A stretch of DNA of 8,514 nucleotides from a bacterium (lineage in GTDB: Bacteria; JAUVQV01; DATDCY01), in NCBI GenBank assembly GCA_036524115.1, contig DATDCY010000284.1, positions 1 through 8,514 of the forward strand, in the 5' to 3' direction. The first letter of the stretch is position 1. Every line of letters starts with the position of its first letter. The translations under genes were made by a program, and so were the position numbers. Below, piece by piece: positions 1 through 5,566 of the stretch. Below the pieces are notes generated by a model. It was given only the letters and a program-made list of their open reading frames with translations. It was not told the origin of the DNA and ran no database searches.

Positions 1-52
1 AAAGGGCAGAAATGCAAGCGTGTCCAGGGACGGCTACAACGCCTTGTTGAGC
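1..52 (-). repeat. attC recombination site, first half (cut by window edge)
   Basis: On the minus strand the site opens with R'' GCTCAAC (52-46, fits RYYYAAC). It continues with a six-base spacer AAGGCG (45-40) and then an L''-like box TTGTAGCCG (39-31). Spacing and bases match the usual left half of integron attC sites, RYYYAAC followed by AANNCG and TTNNAGCCG. R'' is exactly complementary to the GTTGAGC at the attI junction (207-201), as required for one cassette. The L' and R' half is to the left of position 1 and cannot be examined. Confidence 0.7.
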
Positions 53-176
53 AGTATCCTTGTTCTGCACGACCACTATCCCTCGGCCTGACCGAAGGTC
101 CGTTCCGTTCGTGTTGCACTGGAACGTCGGTAGCCTTTTCCTCGACACTGTCTATAGTGGCCCGATCCGCACGCAT
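1..176 (-). CDS. Possible small cassette ORF, 3' end off window
   Basis: An ATG at 176-174 opens a frame of 58 codons that continues past the left edge. Its start, about 30 bases inside the cassette, is where cassette genes usually begin. The frame runs through the attC start, where it reads STRRCSR, like the attC-encoded tails of other cassette proteins. Against it, there is no purine-rich ribosome site before the ATG, the same frame is also open upstream across attI, and the peptide resembles nothing I know. I treat it as a weak candidate only. Confidence 0.2.
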   Translation of the reverse strand, partial: MRADRATIDSVEEKATDVPVQHERNGPSVRPRDSGRAEQGYCSTRRCSRPWTRLHFCP

Positions 177-200
177 GCACGATTGCAGTTCATCGTTCTT

Positions 201-219
201 GCTCAACAGTGTATTGAGC
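201..219 (-). other. attI: attI-like integron integration site (simple site)
   Basis: On the minus strand the site reads GCTCAA (219-214), a six-base spacer TACACT (213-208), then GTTGAGC (207-201). GTTGAGC fits the GTTRRRY core, with the crossover expected between G207 and T206. The inverted L box plus six-base spacing is the same geometry as in the class 1 attI1 simple site, as I recall it. It lies 101 bases upstream of the intI start and points away from intI, which is the normal attI position. Accessory integrase-binding repeats could not be assigned. Seen: motif, spacing and position. Inferred: that it is the functional attI. Confidence 0.7.
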
Positions 220-238
220 GGATGGATTACTGTTGGGG

Positions 239-280
239 CAACAATGGAAACCGTTGTTGTTGGTTGACCGGTTTCCGTTG
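239..280. repeat. Inverted repeat between attI and intI
   Basis: Arms GGAAACCG (246-253) and CGGTTTCC (269-276) are perfect complements around a 15-base loop. They are flanked by a second complementary pair, CAAC (239-242) and GTTG (277-280), with three unpaired bases AAT on the left side. A smaller palindrome, TGTTG/CAACA (231-235 and 239-243), overlaps its left edge. The location in the leader between attI and intI suits either extra integrase-binding sites or an operator for intI; neither can be proven from sequence. Confidence 0.5.
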
Positions 281-320
281 ATGTCCCCTCGCGTGCACGA
301 TTCTTGCTCCTGGTGAAAGC

Positions 321-1697
321 ATGGCAGCGGAGGGCACGCCCGTCAATCCTGATCCCGGCAATCTGCCGGCAGGTATTTGGCCCCGGTACCTGGCGATCCT
401 GCGCAAGGCCGGCGTCGCGGCTCGGAACGCGCAGTGGTACGAGCGGTGGGTCGAACGCTTCGCCTTCTTCAAACCTAATAGTCCTTTGTCGGCACGTAGT
501 TACGATGACGTCCGGGGATTTCTCAGGGGTCTGGGTGCCTCCGGCACCGTGCCTGGCTGGCAGCTCGAGCAGGCGGATCACGCCCTGTACCTGCTCTACC
601 GCGACCTGTTTGCGTCCTCGTGGGTGCGGGAGTGGCGCAGCGTCGAGCCGTCCGCCGAGCCTCCCGTCTGCCCCCCGTCGGATCGAGGGCGTGCGGGCGC
701 TTGTACCGCCAGGGACCGGACGGACCAGGCCCGGGCGAACGCCGCGGAAGATCTGGCCGCGAGGATTCACGCCGAGATCCGCACCCGTGGCTACTCCTGG
801 AAGACGGAGGCCACGTACCGGCACTGGGCCCGGCGCCTGCTCGCCTTCTCGGGGGCCGCGTCGCCGGACCTCATCCCTTCCGGGAAGCTGAGGGAGTATC
901 TCGCCTACCTGGCAGTCGACCGCGGGGTCGCTGCAGGGACGCAGAGCCAGGCGCTCAACGCCTTGGTCTTCCTCTTCACCCACGTGCTCAAGCGCCCCAT
1001 CGGGGAGATCGGCGAGTTCCCGCGCGCCAAGCGGCCCCAGCGCATTCCGACGGTCCTGGACCGCGGCGAGGTCCGCGCGCTGCTGTCCCGCATGGTCGGC
1101 ACGCCCGCCCTCGTCGCGCGCATCCTCTATGGAAGCGGGCTGCGGCTGGGCGAGGGCCTCGGTCTGCGAGTGAAGGACGTCGATCTGGCGCACCGGCAGC
1201 TGCTGATCCGCAACGGCAAGGGCGCAAAGGACCGGGTGACGGTGCTTGCGGACGGCGTCGTCGAGGAGCTGCGCGCGCAGATCGAGACGGCGCTGGAACG
1301 TCACCGCGCCGAACTGGCGCATGGCCGGGGCGACGCCTGGATCTGGCCCGCGCTCGAGCGAAAATATCCGGGGATCGCCCGCCAGTCCGGCTGGCAGTTT
1401 CTCTTCCCCGCCACCGGGCTCTGGAAGGATCCGGACAGCGGCCGCATGTTGCAGCTGCACGTCCATGAGAGCGTCGTGCAGAAGGCGGTGCACGCGGCGG
1501 CGATCGCCGCCGGCATCACGAAGCCGGTCGCATGCCACACGCTGCGCCACTCGTTCGCGACGCACCTGCTGGCGTCCGGCGCGGACATCCGCACCGTCCA
1601 GGAGCTGCTCGGGCACTCCGACGTCTCGACGACAATGATCTACACGCACGTGCTGAATCGGCCGGGGCTTGCCGTCCGCAGCCCGGCGGACGGATGA
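321..1697 (+). CDS. intI: Integron integrase IntI (tyrosine recombinase), long form with two N-terminal core-binding domains
   Basis: The enzyme inserts and excises gene cassettes by recombining attI with folded single-stranded attC sites. All catalytic positions are visible: R275 in the [10 protein letters not shown] motif, K300 (GKGAKDR), H406 and R409 (CHTLRHSF), H432 ([10 protein letters not shown]) and the nucleophile Y441 (MIYTHVLNR). The insertion unique to IntI proteins, which contacts the extrahelical attC bases, is at about 344-365 (ALERKYPG and the WQFLFPA that follows). At 458 residues it is some 120 longer than typical IntI (about 320-340). The standard core-binding domain is at about 145-225, and a second domain of the same helical type seems to be present at about 18-100, joined by a charged linker. 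The start at 321 has a GGTGA ribosome site at 312-316. The gene is intact and could be active. Confidence 0.93.
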   Translation: MAAEGTPVNPDPGNLPAGIWPRYLAILRKAGVAARNAQWYERWVERFAFFKPNSPLSARSYDDVRGFLRGLGASGTVPGWQLEQADHALYLLYRDLFASSWVREWRSVEPSAEPPVCPPSDRGRAGACTARDRTDQARANAAEDLAARIHAEIRTRGYSWKTEATYRHWARRLLAFSGAASPDLIPSGKLREYLAYLAVDRGVAAGTQSQALNALVFLFTHVLKRPIGEIGEFPRAKRPQRIPTVLDRGEVRALLSRMVGTPALVARILYGSGLRLGEGLGLRVKDVDLAHRQLLIRNGKGAKDRVTVLADGVVEELRAQIETALERHRAELAHGRGDAWIWPALERKYPGIARQSGWQFLFPATGLWKDPDSGRMLQLHVHESVVQKAVHAAAIAAGITKPVACHTLRHSFATHLLASGADIRTVQELLGHSDVSTTMIYTHVLNRPGLAVRSPADG

Positions 1698-1774
1698 GCG
1701 TGCGAGCGGGCTACCGCAGTTCACGGAACGAGACGCGGACACCCTCCTCGACATGGTCGTTTCGCGGTCCGGTC

Positions 1775-1877
1775 CTGCCACCCCGGCGGATCAGCGGGGC
1801 TGAAGTTTTCCGACGGTACTCCTCGGAAAATGTGCGCGTCAAGCCAATTCTTCCCTCGCCCGCGGTGCGGGTGGCAG
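1775..1877. repeat. Nested inverted repeats in the joint between intI and the intI remnant
   Basis: Inner arms TTTTCCGA (1806-1813) and TCGGAAAA (1823-1830) are perfect complements around a 9-base spacer. Outer arms CTGCCACCC (1775-1783) and GGGTGGCAG (1869-1877) are also perfect. A further short pair, CCCCG (1781-1785) and CGGGG (1795-1799), lies inside the left arm. The segment has no homology to intI until about 1861. Such paired arms resemble the worn end of an insertion element or a recombinase site, and could mark the event that truncated the second integrase gene. The right outer arm overlaps the start of the remnant, so chance cannot be excluded. Confidence 0.4.
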
Positions 1878-2074
1878 CCGTGCGCTCCGGCATCTCGAAG
1901 CGCCTGAGCTGCCACACCCTGCGCCACTCGTTCGCGACGCACCTCCTGGAGTCCGGCGCGGACATCCGCACGGTCCAGGAGCTGCTCGGGCACTCGGACG
2001 TGTCGACGACGATGATCTGCACGCACGTCCTCAACCGGCCCGGGCTCGCGGTGCGCAGCCCCGCCGACGGGTGA
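1861..2074 (+). pseudogene. 3' remnant of a second integron integrase gene, catalytic Tyr changed to Cys
   Basis: The frame ending at 2074 encodes the last 70 or so residues of an IntI: the [12 protein letters not shown] box, the [11 protein letters not shown] box and the same C-terminal tail [14 protein letters not shown] as the intact gene. Over the last 54 codons plus stop (1912-2074) it differs from intI at 18 bases, 16 of them silent. The two amino-acid changes are Ala to Glu and, in MIYTHV, Tyr to Cys (TAC to TGC), which removes the nucleophile. The N-terminal domains, catalytic Arg I, the lysine and the IntI-specific insertion are absent. The frame is open upstream to 1532 only because it overlaps intI out of frame. 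It is best read as a decayed relative of intI, not an enzyme. Confidence 0.85.
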
Positions 2075-2085
2075 GGCGGCGCCCC

Positions 2086-2113
2086 TTGACAGGCTGCGGA
2101 CGCGGGTCACAAT
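2086..2113 (+). promoter_or_regulatory. Sigma-70-type promoter for the metallo-hydrolase gene
   Basis: A perfect -35 box TTGACA (2086-2091) is followed after 16 bases by CACAAT (2108-2113), four of six matches to the -10 consensus. Transcription would start near 2120, 34 bases before the chosen ATG at 2154. It sits 12 bases after the stop of the integrase remnant, so the next gene is independently expressed. Confidence 0.6.
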
Positions 2114-2153
2114 GACGGATATCCCGTTCATCTTCGGCACGGAGGAGGCGATC

Positions 2154-2921
2154 ATGGCGAGCGTGACGTTCCTCGAATCCTGGTTCCGCGTGGCCTGCTG
2201 CGCCGCGGCGCTGGCGCTGGTGGCGGTTGCCGCCGTGGCGCGCGCGGGCGAGCCACCGGAGAAGGACCTGTTGAAGGGGCCGGCCGGCGACCTCGAGGTC
2301 ACGTTCGTCGGGCACGGCAGCTTGATCCTCTCGGCAGGCGGCGTGGTCGTGCACGTCGATCCCTGGGGCAAGCTCGCCGACTACGGCGCGTTGCCGAAGG
2401 CCGACGTCGTGCTCGTCACCCACGAGCACCAGGACCACCTGGATCCGAAGGCGATCGCGGCGGTGTGCAAGGCGTCGACCCGGGTCATCGCCAGCGCGGC
2501 GGCCGTCGCCCAGATCCCTGGCGCCGCGGCGATGGCGAACGGCGACCAGGCGGTCGCCGCCGGCGTGCCGATCGAGGCCGTGCCGGCCTACAACCTGAGG
2601 CACGAGCGCGAGCCCGGCGTCCCCTACCACCCGAAGGGGCGCGGCAACGGCTATGTGCTGACCATGGCCGGCCTGCGGATCTACGTCGCGGGGGACACCG
2701 AGAACGTCCCCGAGATGAAGGCGCTGGCGGGTGTCGACGTCGCCTTCCTGCCGATGAACGTCCCCTACACGATGACGCCGGAGATGGCGGCGGACGCCGC
2801 GCTCATGGTCCGCCCGAAGATCCTCTACCCGTATCACTTCGGCGAGACGGACACCTCCCGGCTCGCGGCGCTGTTGAAGGACCACCCGGAGATCGAGGTG
2901 CGGATCAGGCGGATGCCTTGA
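2154..2921 (+). CDS. Exported MBL-fold metallo-hydrolase (UlaG/Lactamase_B_3-like)
   Basis: A 255-residue protein of the metallo-beta-lactamase fold. The metal-binding signature HEHQDHLD is at 90-97 (H90, H92, D94, H95). Other ligand candidates are H150 (YNLRH), D181 in GDTEN and H228 in YPYHFGET. The single-domain layout with GHGSLIL near the N-terminus resembles the UlaG-like branch, which hydrolyses various esters, lactones and phosphoesters; the substrate cannot be told. An N-terminal signal peptide is clear: R12, a hydrophobic run 13-28 and an ARA-G cleavage site after residue 31, placing it in the periplasm. The start at 2154 is preferred over the ATG at 2112 because a strong GGAGGAGG site (2141-2148) precedes it and the earlier ATG lies inside the promoter's -10 box. 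It is a single-gene unit convergent with pgeF. Confidence 0.85.
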   Translation: MASVTFLESWFRVACCAAALALVAVAAVARAGEPPEKDLLKGPAGDLEVTFVGHGSLILSAGGVVVHVDPWGKLADYGALPKADVVLVTHEHQDHLDPKAIAAVCKASTRVIASAAAVAQIPGAAAMANGDQAVAAGVPIEAVPAYNLRHEREPGVPYHPKGRGNGYVLTMAGLRIYVAGDTENVPEMKALAGVDVAFLPMNVPYTMTPEMAADAALMVRPKILYPYHFGETDTSRLAALLKDHPEIEVRIRRMP

Positions 2922-2943
2922 AATTGACCCGCCGGGCGTCGAG

Positions 2944-3043
2944 AACGGGCCAGATGCAAGGCGGACGACGATCCGGCGACTGAGGCGGGCTAGCTGCCCG
3001 CCGCAGGGAGGCGGGAGGAGTCCAACGCCGCAGATGGCCCGTT
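2944..3043. repeat. 100-base imperfect palindrome between convergent genes
   Basis: Outer arms AACGGGCCA (2944-2952) and TGGCCCGTT (3035-3043) pair perfectly, and so do inner arms GGCGGGC (2984-2990) and GCCCGCC (2996-3002) around the loop TAGCT. The left arm carries CAAGGC (2957-2962) and the right arm CAACGCCGC (3023-3031). CAGATG occurs in direct orientation on both arms (2951-2956, 3031-3036). The right end contains the pgeF stop codon. The position between two gene ends suits a bidirectional hairpin terminator, although no T-tract follows. It shares arm signatures with the palindrome at 5825-5940, so I take it as a member of a dispersed repeat family. Confidence 0.7.
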
Positions 3044-3866
3044 ATCGGCGCCCGGCGCCGGCGACGACGAAGTTGAGCATCCTGCCGGTGCGTCCGTCGC
3101 GCCGGTAGCTGAAGAAGAGGTCGGCGCGGCAGCTCGTGCACAGCGGCACTGCCGTCACGGCGCGGGCGGGCACGCCGGCGTCGCGCAGCTGGCGCAGGTT
3201 CGCCGCCTGCAGGTCGAGCCACCAGCCGCCGCCCCGCACGAAGATGCGGCGGGCGTGCGCCGCGCCCCAGCGTCCGGCAAAGGCCTCGCGCACTTCCTCG
3301 CCGACGCGGTAGCAGCAGGGCCCGATGGCGGGACCGAGCGCCGCGATCACGTCCGCCGGCGCCGCCCCGGCAAGCGCGCACAACTCCCGCACGGCCGCCG
3401 GCGTCACGCCCTCGAGCGTCCCGCGCCAGCCGGCGTGGGCGATCGCAACGGCGCGCGAACCCGGGACGGCGAGGACGACGGGCAGGCAGTCGGCCGTGAG
3501 CACTCCGAGGGAGATGCCGGCGCCGTCCGTCGTCATCGCGTCCGCCTCGGGGCGGCCGCGCCGGTGGTGGCAGGAGGCGCGCCCCGTCGTGACGCGCTCG
3601 ACGCGCGCACCGTGCACCTGCGAGATCAGGCCCCAGCCGCGGGGCGGGAAGCCGGCCGCCGCTTCGAGACGCCGCCAGTTCTCGCGCACGCGCTCCGGCG
3701 GGTCCCCCTCCCTCGAGGAGAAGTCGAGGCTCGCGAAGCGCCCGCGGCTCGCGCCGCCGCCGCGCAACGTGAAGCCGTGATGCACGCCCGCGCGCAGGAG
3801 TGGCTCCGCCGCCAGCCAGCGCAGCCGTCCGCGGCCGCGCTCGACGATGGTTGCGGTCGCGCTCAA
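3042..3866 (-). CDS. pgeF: Peptidoglycan editing factor PgeF (YfiH/YlmD laccase-domain family)
   Basis: A 274-residue member of the laccase-domain (formerly DUF152) family. Proteins of this family, studied as PgeF/YfiH, keep peptidoglycan precursors correct by acting on wrongly made UDP-MurNAc-L-Ser; relatives also show purine nucleoside phosphorylase activity. The metal triad is visible: H85 (SQVHG), C127 (TADCLPV) and H144 (AHAGWRG), plus CCY (184-186) and the C-terminal CTSC (243-246) and FFSYRRDGRTGRMLNF region. The length is normal. The start is a TTG at 3866-3864 overlapping the radical SAM stop as TTGA, with GGAG eight bases upstream. No ATG or GTG fits before the conserved HGFTLR (30-35), so translational coupling is likely. 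Placement near ftsZ recalls ylmD beside ftsZ in Bacillus. Confidence 0.92.
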   Translation of the reverse strand: MSATATIVERGRGRLRWLAAEPLLRAGVHHGFTLRGGGASRGRFASLDFSSREGDPPERVRENWRRLEAAAGFPPRGWGLISQVHGARVERVTTGRASCHHRRGRPEADAMTTDGAGISLGVLTADCLPVVLAVPGSRAVAIAHAGWRGTLEGVTPAAVRELCALAGAAPADVIAALGPAIGPCCYRVGEEVREAFAGRWGAAHARRIFVRGGGWWLDLQAANLRQLRDAGVPARAVTAVPLCTSCRADLFFSYRRDGRTGRMLNFVVAGAGRR

Positions 3867-5566
3867 GCGCCCGTCTCCGGGTCCTCGCCCCCGGCCGTGC
3901 CGCCGCGCGCATCCGGACCGCCGTGCCCGCCGCGCGCGAGCGCCCGCTCGTACTGCGCGCGCAGGGCGCCCTTGCTCAGCCCGACGTCGATGAAGTCCCA
4001 CGGCAGCAGCTCGTCGCGCCCCTTCTCGCGCCCGACGAAGAACTCCGGGTCTACGGCCGCCGCGCGCAGCGCCCGCGGCCAGTCGTCCCCGGCGACCGCC
4101 GCTTCGAGGATGTCGGCGACGCGCCGGTCCCCGAGCGAGAGCAGCGCCTGGACGTGCGACCACTTCGGCATGTCGTGGGTCACCGTGACGTTCGGGATCT
4201 TCCGCAGCTCGCGCGCCACGGCGGACTGCGCCTCCTTGAGGGCGCGCACACCGGCGAAGGGGTGCCACTGGAACGGCGTCCACGCCTTCGGGACGAAGCT
4301 GCCGAGCGCGACGGCGACGCGCGGCAGCTCCGTCCTCTCGCGGCGCGCCGCCAGCACCCGCTCGCGTACGGCCGCGACGAGGCCGGCGATGGCGGCGCGG
4401 TCGGCCGCCGTCTCGGTCGGCAGCCCGAGCATGAAGTAGAGCTTGATCTGCCGTAGGCCCGCCGCGGCCGCCCGTCCGGCCGCCTCCAGGATCTGCGCGT
4501 CGCTGATGCACTTGCCGACGATGCGACGCAGACGCTCGCTCCCGGTCTCCGGCGCGAAGGTGGCGGTGCGCGTGCCGCCGGCCGCCAGCACCTCGAGCAG
4601 CTCGGGATCGACGCGGTCCAGGCGCAGCGAGGAGAGCGAGATGCCGCGGCCGGCCGCGACCACCTCGCGCCCGAGCGCGACGAGGTCGGGGTGGTCGGCG
4701 ACCGCCGCCCCGAGCAGGCCGACGCGCGGCTGCAGCCCGGCGGTCTGCGCGATCGTCGCGCGGAGGGCCGCCAGCGAGCGGTGGCGCAGCGGGCGCACGA
4801 CGTGCCCGGCGGCGCAGAAGCGGCAGCCGCGGCCGCACCCGCGCGAGACCTCGACGAGGCAGAGGTCGGCGAACTCGCTCCCCGGCGCGACGGTGCGGCC
4901 GATCGTCTCCCAGGCGTCCAGGTCGCGGACGGCGGCGCGCACGATCCGCGCGGGTGCGCCGGGGGCGGGCTCGAATGCGGCGAGCGTCCCGTCGGCGCCG
5001 TAGCGCGGCGTGTAGCGCGACGGCAGGTAGATGCCGGGCGTGGCCGCGAGCCGCTCCAGCGCCGCGTCGCGCCCGGGCCGGCCGCGAACGGCATCCACGA
5101 GCGGCGCGAGCAGTTCCTCCCCTTCCCCGACTGCCACGGCGTCGACGAAGGGCGCGATCGGCTCGGGGTTGAGCGTCGGCGCGAAGCCGCCCGCGACGAC
5201 GAGCGGCGAGCCGGGCAGGCGGTCCGCAGCGCGCAGGGACAGGCCCGAGAGGCGCAGCACGCGCAGGAGGTTCTCGTAGTCGTTCTCCGCCGAGACCGAG
5301 AAGGCGAGCAGGTCGGACTCGCCGGGGGCGAAGCTTGCGTCCATGACCTGGAGGCGCGCGCCGTCGTCCTCGAGGAAGACGCGCTCGGCGAGGACGCCGG
5401 GCAGCGACGCGAAACCGTGCAGGACCGTCTGGAAGCCGAGCGAGGACATGCCGGCCCGGTACCCGCCGGGGTACGCGAGCGCGACGCGCACCTCGCCGCC
5501 GTGCCGCGGCGGGCGCCATCCGCGCTCGCGCGGCTGCGACGGACTCGAAGGACTGCGGCGCCTCAC
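3863..5566 (-). CDS. B12-binding-type radical SAM protein of unknown function
   Basis: 567 residues. An N-terminal Rossmann-like domain (about 25-160: VALAYPGGYRAGMSSLGFQT, then GGFAPTLNPEP and VGEGEE) matches the cobalamin-binding-like domain of TIGR03960-type radical SAM proteins. It lacks the DxHxxG motif that would ligate cobalamin. The radical SAM core follows, with C244, C248 and C251 in CGRGCRFC as the 4Fe-4S ligands, and further family segments (FAPETGSERLR 337-347, KLYFMLGLPTE 375-385). After LPWDFIDVG (521-529), where I would expect a cysteine-rich TPDCR..C..CG motif, the tail is Gly/Ala/Arg-rich with no cysteine. The start is taken as GTG 5566, with no clear ribosome site; a CACAAT box at 5578-5573 would give a nearly leaderless message. 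V26 (GTG) or M40 are alternatives. It is coupled to pgeF. No reaction is known to me. Confidence 0.85.
   Translation of the reverse strand: MRRRSPSSPSQPRERGWRPPRHGGEVRVALAYPGGYRAGMSSLGFQTVLHGFASLPGVLAERVFLEDDGARLQVMDASFAPGESDLLAFSVSAENDYENLLRVLRLSGLSLRAADRLPGSPLVVAGGFAPTLNPEPIAPFVDAVAVGEGEELLAPLVDAVRGRPGRDAALERLAATPGIYLPSRYTPRYGADGTLAAFEPAPGAPARIVRAAVRDLDAWETIGRTVAPGSEFADLCLVEVSRGCGRGCRFCAAGHVVRPLRHRSLAALRATIAQTAGLQPRVGLLGAAVADHPDLVALGREVVAAGRGISLSSLRLDRVDPELLEVLAAGGTRTATFAPETGSERLRRIVGKCISDAQILEAAGRAAAAGLRQIKLYFMLGLPTETAADRAAIAGLVAAVRERVLAARRERTELPRVAVALGSFVPKAWTPFQWHPFAGVRALKEAQSAVARELRKIPNVTVTHDMPKWSHVQALLSLGDRRVADILEAAVAGDDWPRALRAAAVDPEFFVGREKGRDELLPWDFIDVGLSKGALRAQYERALARGGHGGPDARGGTAGGEDPETGA

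Larger units (their letters stand above)
1..206 (-). mobile_element. First gene cassette of the integron array (partial)
   Basis: Read on the minus strand, the cassette begins at the attI crossover (G207 / T206) with TTGAGC and runs left into its attC, which is cut by the window edge. Only about 150 bases lie between the crossover and the attC start. The reading frame beginning at 206 stays open to the window edge, with an ATG at 176. No recognisable product is encoded. This could be a very short cassette gene or one of the ORF-less cassettes common in chromosomal integrons. Confidence 0.6.
1..1697. mobile_element. Integron platform: intI, attI and start of the cassette array
   Basis: The three diagnostic parts of an integron are present in the expected arrangement. 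An integron-type tyrosine recombinase gene runs rightward from 321. An attI-like simple site lies upstream of it and points left. The start of a gene cassette with the first half of its attC site reaches the left edge. The cassette starts with TTGAGC at the attI crossover (206 to 201), and its attC opens with the exact complement GCTCAAC (52 to 46), as expected when both come from one circular cassette. The left 300 bases are visibly less GC-rich (32 of the first 60 bases are G or C) than the flanking genes, which fits acquired DNA. The rest of the array is outside the window. The setting beside a dcw cluster suggests a sedentary chromosomal integron, which is inference. Confidence 0.8.

Noticed and set aside
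228-246. Possible LexA box near the intI leader (CTGT-N8-CAAT at 230-245)
   Set aside because: The right half does not match ACAG, and no promoter for intI could be fixed, so SOS control cannot be claimed.
239-280. Bulged hairpin considered as a second attC site
   Set aside because: The terminal boxes do not fit RYYYAAC or GTTRRRY and the spacing between arms is wrong; kept only as an inverted repeat.
60-281. Plus-strand 73-codon ORF upstream of intI
   Set aside because: It runs antisense to the cassette and across attI, has no ribosome site and no recognisable sequence.
208-320. Cassette promoter Pc or intI promoter in the leader
   Set aside because: The best hexamer pairs on either strand match consensus at only about three of six positions per box; not good enough to list.
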